Shown here: positions 22,853-33,988 of the stretch, piece by piece
Layout: every line of letters starts with the position of its first letter
Numbering within the stretch: the first letter of the stretch is position 1
NCBI GenBank assembly: GCA_030686995.1
Contig: CM060698.1
Location: 144,913,106 to 144,977,105 of the forward strand
DNA from: Artemisia argyi
Taxonomy: Eukaryota > Streptophyta > Magnoliopsida > Asterales > Asteraceae
Direction of reading: 5' to 3'
Length of the DNA: 64,000 nt
Position numbers and translations under genes: made by a program
Notes under the pieces: model-generated
What the model was told of the DNA's origin: nothing
The model's input: only the letters and a program-made list of their open reading frames with translations
Databases searched by the model: none

Positions 22853-23353
22853 AGGCCGAAGTGAATTTTTGAATATCATTTTTGAAAATCGTGTTTTGTT
22901 AAGCCTTCCTCTACTTTGTATATATATTTCTATAAAAATTGAAAAATCAAAAACACTTTTCCTAAAGTGTTTTCAAAAATACCAAAAAAATAATAAAAGT
23001 TACAGCCTCGACTCGATCGAAAGAAAGGGCGTTGTAAACCAAATAAGTCTCGCAATATAACGAAAACGTAATTTAGTTGTTTATCGGACTATTTCATTTA
23101 CTACAACCGAATAAACAGGAAATACGGATAGCTAAGACATTAAATTGCTAGCTGAAGAGAGATCCATTCTTCTCTCCCGTCTCGTCGCGCGTAGTTTTGA
23201 AAGAAACGGTTTACGATTAATATTACGTTTTAAGAAAAGAAAAACAAAAGAAATAAAAAGTTTTGTGAAAAATATATAAAAAAAAAAAAAAAAACAAAAA
23301 GATTTTCTTTTCTCTTTTCTTTTTCATTTTCTTTTTGATTTTGTTCGTGGTGT

Positions 23354-25222
23354 ATGCACACCCGATCTTCGTTTGAGAGTCTTACGTCTCCGTTCTCTAA
23401 CCCCGAGCGGGTTTTACGACATACGAGTCGGGTTCATTTCCTTGACGACGAGGAGATGAACCAAAACGAACACAACGGACCCCCGCCGATGGGTGGTCCG
23501 CAACACAATGTTATTCCACCGATGGGACAACAACCGGCATTTGATCCGCGTCCGATGGAAGAACAACTCCAATCACCGTTCAATGGTGTGAGGAGAGCTA
23601 TTGTGATTCCGGACATCAATGCCAACTTTGAGATCAATCACGGATTACTCAATTTGATAACGGGTATATCCTTTCACGGGTTCGATCACGAAGACCCTTA
23701 TGCTCACATCCGAAATTTCACCGACATCGCTGAGACGATTAGAATGAACCAAGTTCCTCACGATGTGGTGAAATTGAAGTTATTTCCTTTCTCCTTAAAA
23801 GGAGCAGCCCGGACTTGGCTGGAAAAGGAACCGCCGAACTCGATTCACACTTGGAATGATCTCGCTTCCAAGTTTGTGAATTACTTCTATCCTCCCTCTA
23901 AAACTTCTAACTTACGTTCTCAAATCTTTCGGTTCCAACAAGCTTTTGATGAAACGTTTAGTGAAGCTTGGGACCGATTCAAAGATTTGAAGGAGAAATG
24001 TCCGAACCACGGGTTTACCGACCTTCAGCAGATTGATACGTTTTATAATGGGTTATGTCACGCCGATCAAGATTCGCTTAATTCTGCTGCGGGTGGTAAC
24101 TTGTTGGCTAGGAACACGAATGATGCTTTCATGATAATTGAGAATAAAGCTCGTGTTAGAATGTCAAGGAATAAACCTCAAGTTTCTAATAATGGTAAAA
24201 ATAATGATGAATTGGTAAATATGATTGTGGCTTTAACAAAGAAAGTTGATGCAATGTCTATTGAAAAACCAAACCATCAAGTCAATGTGGTTAGTCGCGG
24301 TTGTGAGACTTGTGGTGGTCCACATTTGTATTATGAATGTCCGGCCACCGGTGCCTTTTCTCGTGAGAACGCGTATGCTGCAAACGCGGGTAACACCGGT
24401 TACCCACAACCTCAAGGAGACCGTAATCTCCTCAGCTACCGTTCTCCTCATTTTCTTGGACCACCTGGTTTCGAACAACCAAACCAAGTCAATCAAGTCA
24501 ATCAGAATCATAATGTGCAGAATCGTAATAATCAAGGAAATCAAAATCAGAGTCGAGCTAATAATAGTTTTCAAAATCATAATCAAGGGTTTAATCAAAA
24601 CCGGGGTTTTCAAGGTAACTACAATCAAGGCCCGCCTCAAGGGAATAATTTTCAAAACCATCAAAATCATGGAAACCCTGGGAATTTTCAGAACGCAAAT
24701 CATGGAAATCAGAATAATGGTAATTACCAAAACCGTGGGCAGAATTTCAATAATAATCAAAATCAAGCTGTTATTCCAAATCCGTCGCCCACGGAAGATT
24801 TGATTAAGCAATTGATTCAAAACCAACAATCTTTTATGGCAAAATATGAAGATTCGACGCGGTTGTTTGCTAATCAAATCAGTGATATTAACAAACGTTT
24901 AAATGATCGACCCTCGGGTTCGGGTATTACATCTTTGCCAAGCAACACGATCGCAAACCCGAGGGGCGAAGTAAAGGCGATCATAACTCGCAGTGCTGCT
25001 CAATATGATGGACCCGCAGCTCCTACTACCTCTTCTTCTTCTTCGTCTCCACCCAAGGTAGTAGACTGTGAGACCGAGGCGACAAAGGACCCGGTTCCTC
25101 CTAGTAATAATGGAGGAGCTGAAAACGTCCAACATCCGGTTGTCCAAAAATCAAAAGATAAAGAAAAAGTTGTTTTTGAGAATAATGTGAAATACAAGTC
25201 TAAATTGCCATATCCGTCATGA
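23354..25222 (+). CDS. Gag polyprotein, composite copy 2 (intact)
   Basis: A 622-aa protein. The N-terminal MHTRSSFESL matches the usual Athila gag start. A gag (PF03732-type) domain spans about residues 75-290, from RRAIVIPDINANFEINHG through LKLFPFSLKGAARTWLEKEP to FYNGLCHADQ. A zinc knuckle of spacing CX2CX3HX4C (CETCGGPHLYYEC) begins at residue 317. An Asn/Gln/Gly-rich low-complexity region covers about 370-480, and a Ser/Pro-rich segment precedes the C-terminal PYPS. The protein should form the cytoplasmic virus-like particle and bind element RNA. The stop is TGA at 25220-25222; the same frame stays open downstream into the protease. Expression would come from the TATA box in LTR 2. Both neighbouring copies lack reverse transcriptase. 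Confidence 0.85.
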   Translation: MHTRSSFESLTSPFSNPERVLRHTSRVHFLDDEEMNQNEHNGPPPMGGPQHNVIPPMGQQPAFDPRPMEEQLQSPFNGVRRAIVIPDINANFEINHGLLNLITGISFHGFDHEDPYAHIRNFTDIAETIRMNQVPHDVVKLKLFPFSLKGAARTWLEKEPPNSIHTWNDLASKFVNYFYPPSKTSNLRSQIFRFQQAFDETFSEAWDRFKDLKEKCPNHGFTDLQQIDTFYNGLCHADQDSLNSAAGGNLLARNTNDAFMIIENKARVRMSRNKPQVSNNGKNNDELVNMIVALTKKVDAMSIEKPNHQVNVVSRGCETCGGPHLYYECPATGAFSRENAYAANAGNTGYPQPQGDRNLLSYRSPHFLGPPGFEQPNQVNQVNQNHNVQNRNNQGNQNQSRANNSFQNHNQGFNQNRGFQGNYNQGPPQGNNFQNHQNHGNPGNFQNANHGNQNNGNYQNRGQNFNNNQNQAVIPNPSPTEDLIKQLIQNQQSFMAKYEDSTRLFANQISDINKRLNDRPSGSGITSLPSNTIANPRGEVKAIITRSAAQYDGPAAPTTSSSSSSPPKVVDCETEATKDPVPPSNNGGAENVQHPVVQKSKDKEKVVFENNVKYKSKLPYPS

Positions 25223-25261
25223 TTTAATGATGAACAGCTCCGTGCAAAGTCTAAAATACAA

Positions 25262-26707
25262 ATGGAAAAATTTCTGGATATTTTTCAAAAATTGCACTTT
25301 GATATAAGTTTTATGGATGCTCTCGTGTACATGCCGAAATTTGCTTCCACATTCAAAAACCTCATAAGTAATAAAGAGAAATTGCTTGAATTAGCCGAAA
25401 CACCGATAAATGCTCAATGTTCCGCGATTCTTCTCAAGAAGCTTCCCGAAAAGCTTGGTGACTCGGGAAAGTTTCTCATTCCTTGTTCATTGAAAGATCA
25501 AGAAGTTTGTAACGCCCTGGCCGATTCGGGTGCGAGTATAAACCTCATGCCATTATCGATCTACGAACAACTTGGAATGGGGGCTCTTAAACCGACGAGA
25601 ATGACTTTGGAGCTTGCTAATCGATCGATCACTCATCCAGTTGGAATTGCTGAGGACGTTTTTGTTCGTGTGAATTCGTGTACTTTTCCGGCAGATTTCG
25701 TTGTTGTCAATTTTGAAGCTGATCTGAGAGTTCCTCTAATACTAGGGCGACCGTTTTTACGAACCGCTAAAGCCCTAGTAGACCATTTTGAGGATACTCT
25801 AACTTTACGACACGATGATGATATTATGATTTTTAAAGCCGATGCTTCGAACTTGAAGAAGTACTCCATCAAAAGCATCGATGTTTGTGATTATACCTTT
25901 GATGATTTTGTGAAAACTTTCGTCTCCGACTCTTCCCCATCATTTCCTCCGACTAAGGAATATGATTCTCTTTGGGAAGAAGTCGATGAATTTCTTGCAA
26001 TTGAAACGATTCTGTTTTTTGAGACTGACGAATCTTACTTTGATTCGGAGGGGGATATTATTTTTCTTGACAATTTGTTGAACGATGAACCGTTGATCCC
26101 TCCGGATAAAGTTAAGACGAAGATTGAGCTTATAATTGACGATCCTCTTGAGCCCGAGCTCGAGGAATTTTTACCAGACTTTGAGAGTTTCTCCTTTGAT
26201 ACGACTGAGGAAATGAGTGGCAATCCCACTTATCGTCATGATTTTTATGATCCGACGTTTGAGGCTTTTCATTTCGATTACTCGGAAGAGACGAGTCGTG
26301 GCAGTACCACTTCTCATGCTTTTATCTCTCTTCCGGAGTTTGAATCATTTCGTTTTGATGAATCTAAATGTGAAATTGAAAAGTTTTCTAAATCTGAATA
26401 TGAAAGTTTCAGTTTTGATCTTGAAGTTGATCATGATCCGGGTGGAGTTCTTAAAATTGAGAGTTTGAAAGAAAAATTTATCCCATCCCTCCCACCCGGA
26501 AAGGATTTTAAAAGGAGCTTAAATGATAAGATTCATAATTCCATAATTATGAAGTTTTCTTTTGATGAAGATGAGTTTTTCAAGATTGTTATCATGACGT
26601 TCTTGCCATTTGTAACGTTTGGCATGATTTCTCTTATCCTTCACTCCGTGGAGAGTGAGGATGTTGTTTTTGACCCTGGTATCGGTTTTCAAAGTTTTCA
26701 TACTTAA
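25262..26707 (+). CDS. Retropepsin-like protease fused to an acidic FESFxFD-repeat tail, copy 2
   Basis: A 481-codon ORF in the same frame as gag, 13 codons after a single TGA. The start MEKFLDIFQKLHFDISFMDAL corresponds to the segment that joins gag to protease in Athila proteins. The retropepsin core has the active-site ADSGAS (Asp at about residue 88) and a later LILGRPFLRTA motif near residues 160-170. In autonomous relatives a linker and reverse transcriptase follow. Here about 270 acidic residues follow, with four related motifs (FESFSFD, FEAFHFD, FESFRFD, YESFSFD) spaced 20-30 residues apart. A hydrophobic stretch FKIVIMTFLPFVTFGMISLI lies near the C terminus, and the end reads VFDPGIGFQSFHT. 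The protease should cut gag; the role of the tail is unknown. I recall similar 'FLPF...DPGI' tails in predicted Asteraceae proteins but cannot check this. Confidence 0.75.
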   Translation: MEKFLDIFQKLHFDISFMDALVYMPKFASTFKNLISNKEKLLELAETPINAQCSAILLKKLPEKLGDSGKFLIPCSLKDQEVCNALADSGASINLMPLSIYEQLGMGALKPTRMTLELANRSITHPVGIAEDVFVRVNSCTFPADFVVVNFEADLRVPLILGRPFLRTAKALVDHFEDTLTLRHDDDIMIFKADASNLKKYSIKSIDVCDYTFDDFVKTFVSDSSPSFPPTKEYDSLWEEVDEFLAIETILFFETDESYFDSEGDIIFLDNLLNDEPLIPPDKVKTKIELIIDDPLEPELEEFLPDFESFSFDTTEEMSGNPTYRHDFYDPTFEAFHFDYSEETSRGSTTSHAFISLPEFESFRFDESKCEIEKFSKSEYESFSFDLEVDHDPGGVLKIESLKEKFIPSLPPGKDFKRSLNDKIHNSIIMKFSFDEDEFFKIVIMTFLPFVTFGMISLILHSVESEDVVFDPGIGFQSFHT

Positions 26708-28908
26708 CATACCAGCGGTTATCTATTCAGGATGGAACTTTCAAATAAATCATAAGTTTTTCAAAATATTTTGAATGAAAGCCCGAGTGAGATTATTTTT
26801 CCACGGTTTTTCCCCAAGGACGAATTAATTCGGGGATCGAGTCAAGCTCATGTGACTCGGTGAACAAAAACAAGCGCTTCGTGGGTGGCAACCCATGCTT
26901 ATCCAATTTCATCTTCTTATTTTCTATTTTCTAACACCTAACGTGAGGAGGGGGTGCCTCTTCTACTCTTGTGTTCCGTGGTTGTTTGTGATGTTTGTTC
27001 AGGATTGTCCGCGATTTATGATGACTCTCGTGCTCGTTATCTCTTCACTTGGAGTCTCATTCATCGGTGCTATTTGGAAATCCTATATCCGTTAAATCTT
27101 ATCGACTAACGTTTTCTTTGGCATAATTAATAAACGGCCTAGAATTTTGTTAGGATTGCCTTAACCCGTAAAAACATTGAGGACAATGTTTCGTTCTAGT
27201 CGGGGGGAGGTGAATCTTCGATTCGATTTTGACCTTGCATGTTTCACATGTCGTGCACTCTTGCAACTCCGTTTTTCCACCAAAAATAAAAAATTGAAAA
27301 AATTGAAAAATTTCAAAAATTTTGATGAAAAAGTCATGAAAAAGCACAAAAAAATGAGAAAAAGTTGTGCAAAAATATAATAAAGTTTGAATAAGTGTTT
27401 TGACACCTTGTTGACTTTCTTGTTGGCGAGAGTAGGAATAAATATTTTGACTTGACCGGGCGTGTTGAGCCCTAGCTTGTTCCCTTAACCAATGTTAATC
27501 ATATAAGCTTGTGCTAGTCTTGTACATCAGGAGCTAGAAAACGCGAATTCTTTTTTAAGAATCTGCAAGTTCTCGTACTTGACTTTATACATGCACAGCT
27601 TAAAAGCTTTCGCTAGTCTTTTACATAAGGAGCTAGAAAACGCGAATTCTTCTTCTAGAATTTGCAAGTTTCCGTATCTGACTTTATATATGCGTGGCTG
27701 ATTATCGGCTAAGTATTCGCGGGTTTCATTATTTGGAATCTTAAATTGCGAAGAGCGAGAAATGATAGAGTTTATTTAGAAGTTAGATGCTAAACGTGGA
27801 GTAGTGGTTCTCTTTAGAGTTCATGAGAGGTACTTGTGGCTTTTTACTCCCATCAGAAACGTCACTCATATATAATAGATGTTCTAGGTTAATTAGTGGT
27901 ATTTCGGTTTGAATAATATTTAGTTCTTTGTTTTCTTAAGAGAATTTTTGCTTTAGAAGTTGGATACATATCAAGGAACATAAAAAATAAGAGCAAAAAG
28001 TGAAAAATCAAAAGTCAAAAGTTGATTATCTATGTGGTTTTGGAGCTACCCGATAAACTTCTATTGATGTTGATAAAAAAAAGTAAAGAAAGAAAGAAAA
28101 AAAATGAAAAGTATGAAAAAAGTGAAAAATGAAAAAAAGTGAAAGTTGAAGTATTGTCAAATAAGAGCTATGTATGTAAATAAGTTGTTGGCGCGTGAGG
28201 TGCATGTGATAAGTGATTAGTAATCAGTCACATGAGGTGCACGTGATCGTACTCCGCAACTTATATCTTTGATATTGTATGTATCCCAAATTCCTTGATG
28301 TGGACCGAATTTCTATTGCAGTGGTTCTTAAGAGAAAATGAATAACTATTTATCGTTTTAACTTAGGTATCACTATCGGACTTAAAAATTATCGAAACGA
28401 GAAAATATGAAGCAATTCATTTCTCAACAAAATAAAATATTGAGATACAAAACCTAGGAAATGGGAGTAAGGAGTTTCCACAAGTAACTGTTATGAGTAG
28501 TGTTAGCATCTAATTTGTAGATAAGCTGTGATCTCGTTTGTAAGCTTAGTTTGGGGACTTGTGAAAAATCAAGGATGACGATTTTTATCCGTATGGTCGC
28601 TTCTTAAATAGAAGTGTTTCTACTCGTTGACCCTAATAATTATTTCAAGATAATGAAAGTTCAACAAACCGTCACAAATGTGAAGTATGGAAAAGTCCAA
28701 AAAATAGAAAGTGTAAGTGGAATAAAGGAATAAAAAGAAAAAAATTTGGAAAACGGAGCGTTTTCGGGAATAAATAATTTTATCACTTCTTTCGAACCTC
28801 CTTGCTACTTTACAAAGTTAGTAGGAAGAGTTTTGAAATTATTTATCCCAATAACGTGAATTGATCACATTGCGTGAGGACACGGCAATACCTTAGTCGG
28901 GGGGATTT
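26708..28908 (+). other. Non-coding 3' internal region, copy 2
   Basis: Same content as copy 1, offset by 9512 bp: inverted repeat at about 27175-27188, internal purine tract at about 27197-27210, and a terminal G run at 28899-28904 before LTR 3. I saw three substitutions relative to copy 1 (about 27188, 27964 and 28776). Confidence 0.7.
27513..27700 (+). repeat. Two-unit tandem repeat, period 99 bp, copy 2
   Basis: The counterpart of 18001-18188 in the second internal region, with no difference that I noticed. Confidence 0.75.
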
Positions 28909-31900
28909 TGGTGAGTGCTTATTCACTCACTATTATTTGACCAAATACCAACCCAAAACGACTATTTGAGCTAATAAATGCAAAGAAAACGTGTGTTTTT
29001 GTGTTTGTGATATGCAGGTACGGATAAATCACAAAAAGACAAAAAATCACAAGAAAACCGGAAAAACGAGCATGAGAGTGGAAGTTGGTCAAATAGTCAA
29101 TGCCGGGGATCAAAAAGTCATCTACAGTCCTTCATCTTTTCAGACTTGGCAAGATTAGTTCTTGAATTATATTTTTGAAGAAAGTCACATTTAGCCCTTG
29201 GAGTTTGAAATTTTTCAAATTTAGTCCTTGTAATTCTCATTTCCATTCATTTGAAATTACAAAGTGCCTAAACCGGATTCAAAATATTAAGCTCAATTCA
29301 ATTCTAAAATCCATCAAGCCCAAGCCCACATTATTTTTATCCAGCCCACATACAAAACCCATACCCGATCCATCATTAATTCCCTCGGTCAAAGGAAGAG
29401 TCAAAATAATCAAATTAATATAAAAAGTTACCCGTACCCTACTTTCCCTTATTTTCCCCAAACCCAGAACCCCCATTACATGAACCCTAGTTTGCACCTT
29501 AAGTCAATTAACCCACTCTCACTTCAATTAACCAATGATTAACTAATCATTGGCTCTTCTAGAAGGTACCCCACGTGACAGAAACGTGTCAGAGGGAATA
29601 TTCAGACGCTACTAGTACACATGGCATGGTTCTATTGGGAGAAACGCGTCATTTGCTTGCCTTGGATCCTCTGACAAGGACAGAGAAAGAGGTGCACGCT
29701 TGGGGACAGATGGAGGAAGCTTATTGGATTGAACACCTCATTGATCATGATCTAGTGGTTCATATTGAATTGAAGAAGCACACATTGCATCCAAGGGCTG
29801 AGAGATCACTCAAAGAAGCACAAGAAGGCACGGATTGCCAGCTTGGCTTTTGAAGACCCAACCTTCTCACCTCATCTATAAATAGGTGTCATTTTAAGCT
29901 CATTGTATGTAGATTTTAATATAGAGTTATGCTGCAAATTTTATTTCAGATTGTATTTAGATTAGATATTGTATTACTTTTATTAACAGTTTAATAAAAT
30001 TTCGAATTTACTTCTTATATTTCTAGCTTATTGTTCAATTCATTTAGCTTATATTGTTTTCATTTAGTTTTAATTCAACTTATTTCAGTTCAATCATCTT
30101 AGCTATTCACTTTAGTCTAATATTTTCTTTACACTTTTATCAGAAACTATAAAAAATAAAAAAATAATAAAAAAAATTAAAAAAAAATAAAAATAAAAAA
30201 ATGTTTTCATATTGTCTAGTAAGCTTTCAATAAAGCTATTTTACACTTTTATACATTCCACTTAAGCTAAATAGCTTTTAGTGAAATGCTTTGAGTCCTA
30301 AATCAGTCTAAGTCATCAGACAATCAAATTGAGCAGTGGTGTTTTGGATAAGCTGATACAGAAAGGAGAGACATCAGCCTATCTCAAAGATAGGCAACTG
30401 TGAACTCCCTCTGTTCTTCCTGAGGGAGAGTTTGTGGTACTTTCTATTTTAATGTTTTGAAATATTAGTATCTGTTTTTGAGTATTGATAGTTGTAGAAG
30501 TAGTTACTGTTTCATTTGAGATTTTGTAGTTTATTGTTATCTAGTAGTGTTTGATAGATTAGTAGTATTGAGTATTGTGGATCTGAGTAGATTGTGCAAC
30601 TTTCTTATTGTTGATTTTAGCTTATGAGCAGTGTAAATTTAGTTACATAATCTGATTCATAGTTCTGCCTAAGGTTTAGTGTATATGAGTTGCTATCATT
30701 GTGTGGATCTGTGATGATTAATGTATGTCTGAGTATTCTGTGGTTCAGTTACTTATGAGATCTGAGATTGTGTAATCAGTATAAGTATAGTGTCATTGTT
30801 CATAAGTGATTTTTGATATTGATAGTAATATTTGTAGGGTGTTTGGATCTGCTATTCTGATTTGCTGTTTTAAATTGGTGAATGTTTGTATTGAATCAAG
30901 TCATTTGAGGTTCTGAGAATCAGATAACTAGATGATAAGGTGAATTGAGTAGAAACTAATGAGTTGAGTTGTTGGTTGAATAATAAGGTGTGTTTGGTTT
31001 GTAGCAGTTTGCTGGCATAAATATCATTTCAGAGGATATAATTAGTTTAAGTTTGTTACAAAAGTTGCATTAGGTGTAGTAAAGTAGTTATAGCATCACT
31101 CAGTAGGTTATTTGCACAAAGTCCAAACTGCATCTAATATCAATTTCGGTTCTGCCTTAGTTATTAACTATTAACGCCATTCCACTTAGTCAGTGCATTT
31201 TGTGATTGTGTTTATGGTTATAGTGCTTAAATCAGTTAAATAAACACTTAGTGTAAGAATCTGAGCAATGAAATTGAGATTAGTCAAACTGTTAAGTGCA
31301 TAAATAAAAGTCAAAACCTCCATTGTGTATGTGTGAAACTGATCTGATCTTGGCATATTTCAAGTATGCTATAGTTGTTTAGACTTAGGGATTTTGGGTT
31401 TTCTAGTTAGCTAGTAGTATAAGCTTGTAGAATCTGCCTTTAAGTTTCGCTTGCTTGCTTATTAGACAGCTTATAAATAAGCTGCAAGTTGAAGGTTTGA
31501 GCTCGTAATCTGTTTTTCTTATTAGGCCTGCTCTTGGGATTTTGTGCTTGAATCTTGTGATTTTGTTATTCATTTAATTTTCTTAGGATCTGTAGTAGTT
31601 AACTTGATTGCATTTCACTGCTGTGGCTTATTTGGTGTTCAACTGCTTATCGAATTAGTACTTATATCATCTGTTTGTGCCTTTACCTGTGATGCTGTGA
31701 TAATTCTGGCTTTATATCAGTTTATTTGAACTTATTTTAGTCCAATAATACTGGGTCAAAGTTTGGTCAACTCTGGTTCAGGAGTGCTTATTAATAAGCA
31801 CTCCCTAAAAGCAGTTTTCAAGCTTATAAGCACTTTACTTGTTTATTTTTCTTCAAAAATTTTATTCTGAGTTCTTTTTATTATTTTAAAATTTCTGGAA

Positions 31901-32534
31901 TTTTTCCAGATTTTTCCAACCATTTTTACTATTTTTCTTATTTTATTTTGATTTATTTCAATTTTTAAATCATTTTTAAATACCAAAAATCATAAAAAAT
32001 TAGAAAAAGCTCTGAAAAATACAAAAATAATTTTAGAATTTCTTTTATAATATTTTAGAATTTTTAGAATTTAATTTTCATTTTTCCAAGTTATTTTTCT
32101 ATTTTTCCTTATTTTTAATTCCAAAAATAGAAAATAAATTTTAGAAAATAAATAAAAACTCAAAAAAATATTTTTCTTTTTCTTAAAATTCTTTTTAGTA
32201 GTTTAAGATTTTTAGAAATTATTTTCAAGTTCGTAGGGTCATTTTTCGTTATACGTTACGTTTTAAATTTTACGGTTGCTTTTCCGTTTTTACGTTTTTC
32301 ATTTCGGTGCATAATTAGCTTGTAATCTTTGCATGCTTTATCATTGTTTGTGAATAATTGAATATCTTGCTTGCTATTTTCACTCTATCACTCTTTCACC
32401 ATTCACTTACACTACACGATTCCCAAATCGATATTTCGGATTTTCCATTCGAGCCTTCGTTTGGAGAACGACCCGGGAATTACTTTCACAAGTATTTCCT
32501 CGGAATATAAATATACTATAATTGACACGAATCA
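28909..32534 (+). repeat. LTR 3 of the composite, 3626 bp
   Basis: About 190 bp longer than the other two because of an AT-rich segment at roughly 32076-32268, between 'tagaatttaatttt' and 'cggttgcttttccg'. Private variants include 'gttcttcctgag' (30419), 'caccattcac' and 'gacacgaatca' at the end. It is followed by the target duplication CATGG (32535-32539). Confidence 0.88.
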
Positions 32535-32563
32535 CATGGTTTTAAAATATTGTGTTTGGTTAT

Positions 32564-33919
32564 TGTTGACATAAATAATGCCTAAAAACATTATTAACAT
32601 ATTATCAATATCTCTATGTTTTGATTATTACAAAATATAAACTATTAGAACTAAAACTTGTGATATAAACAAGTATTTAGTGATTAACATTTCTTTTTAC
32701 ATTTAAATCACTCAATGTATGAATAAACAAAGTGTTTAGTACAATTTATGATCAAAGGAAAATTTAATTAAGTATTACAAAGTTTATTTAATTATATAAA
32801 CATATTATATATTTTTGAAAAACACTTTTGGTAATAAAGAAAAATGTTTTATTCATACTAAATATATGAATTCAAATTTTTAACCAAAATCAGTTAGTTT
32901 TTCACGAAATAAACTTTCCCCACTAAAAAACAAAAAATCTGGCCGTTACAGCTGGGCGGCCCCCTTAATTATAAAGGGCGGTCCCTTTAATTTTAAGGGG
33001 GCCGACCTTGATTTAAGGGGACCGGCCACGCTCCTCTGTCAAAATTTATTGCCTATAAATACCACCTCAAATCTGGAATTTTTCTCACCTTTTGCACTCC
33101 AAAACTTTCTGTTCTAGATCTTCATTTCCAATCTCTTAATCATTTGATCATACATTCTTAAATCTTTGTTTCAAAGTAATCCAAACATCATCCTATCAAG
33201 TGCAAGAGAAGAATAATTCTATCCCTCAAGACAAGAAGTATTACAACTTGTTGTGATCTCCACATCTAAGTTGTTAGAGCATCATCATTGTATTTATCTC
33301 ATTGTGTGATTAGTTGCGAATATTTGTTAGAAGATAGTTTAGTTAGATATATATGTAGTGTGATTGGTTAGTAGTTAGTTGTGAAGAAGAAAAGTTAGTA
33401 AGAAGATTGGTGTGTAGAAGATAGTTGTGAATAAGATTGGTGTGTAGAAGATAAGTGTGAAGAAGATTGGTGTGTAGAAGATAGGTGTGAAGAAGTGGTG
33501 TGATTAAGTAGTGAATAAGTGTGAAATAGTTGTGTAGAAGGTGTGAATAAGTTGTGACGAAGTTGTGGTGTGTAAATTGGTGTGTAAGGTTTTCTCCGCA
33601 ATAAGGGAGTTTGTTGACATAGTGAAGAAAACTCTCGAGTTAGGTGCTCGGGGAGTGGAGTAGGGCAAGGAAGGTGACCTTGTAGCCGAACCACTATAAA
33701 TCTCTTGTCTCGCGGTTCGATCTTTCCAACTCTCATCTATTTCTTTACTTACATTATTATTGATTTATCGTACATATTTAGTGTTGTTCATATTGTGCAT
33801 GACTTGATTTCATATAGCATCGAATCTATATTTTTGAAAACAAAGAAAACTTTCAAACAATCTTTTATAACAAATTAAAAATACGTAAAACTATTCAACC
33901 CCTTTTCTAGTTTTCCACA
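32564..33919 (+). repeat. 5' LTR of the Copia element, 1356 bp
   Basis: Contains the 75-bp U3 module (32954-33028), TATA box TATAAATA (33054-33061) and an about 28-bp minisatellite around 'ggtgtgtagaagatag' (33408-33500). A conserved leader block ('ctcggggagtggagtaggg') lies at 33584-33704. Differences from the 3' LTR include the number of minisatellite units and the AT tract. Confidence 0.9.
32954..33028 (+). promoter_or_regulatory. U3 promoter module and TATA box of the 5' LTR
   Basis: A GC-rich block of alternating CCCCTTAA and TTAAGGGG motifs in both orientations, ending GGGGACCGGCCA, sits 26 bp before TATAAATA (33054). The inverted motifs could form stems or bind dimeric factors. Near-identical 75-bp copies occur at 42026-42100 (3' LTR) and, diverged, at 38788-38862. 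Confidence 0.65.
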
Positions 33920-33921
33920 AT

Positions 33922-33935
33922 TGGTAATAAGAGCC
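33922..33935 (+). promoter_or_regulatory. Primer-binding site, initiator Met-tRNA type, degenerate
   Basis: TGGTAATAAGAGCC, two bases after the 5' LTR, resembles the Copia consensus TGGTATCAGAGC with substitutions, consistent with a decaying copy. Confidence 0.7.
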
Positions 33936-33988
33936 ACGTCTAGCAAGATTTTTTAAAATATATTGTATTTTAAAACTTGTAACGATCT

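Larger units (their letters stand above)
9892..32534 (+). mobile_element. Composite non-autonomous Athila-type element: LTR-internal-LTR-internal-LTR
   Basis: Three LTRs (9892-13318, 19397-22829, 28909-32534) alternate with two almost identical internal regions (13319-19396 and 22830-28908). The whole is bounded by one 5-bp duplication, CATGG, at 9887-9891 and 32535-32539. Each internal region starts with a primer-binding site matching tRNA-Asp, carries gag and protease reading frames, and ends in a purine tract. Reverse transcriptase, RNase H and integrase are absent from both. The internal copies differ at only about four positions that I noticed, while the outer LTRs differ by an about 190-bp indel and several substitutions. 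This points to a tandem duplication by unequal recombination long after insertion. Mobilisation would need enzymes from an autonomous relative. Confidence 0.9.

Noticed and set aside
33408..33500. CRISPR-like spaced repeats
   Set aside because: The ~28-bp units are a head-to-tail minisatellite without unique spacers, in a plant LTR.
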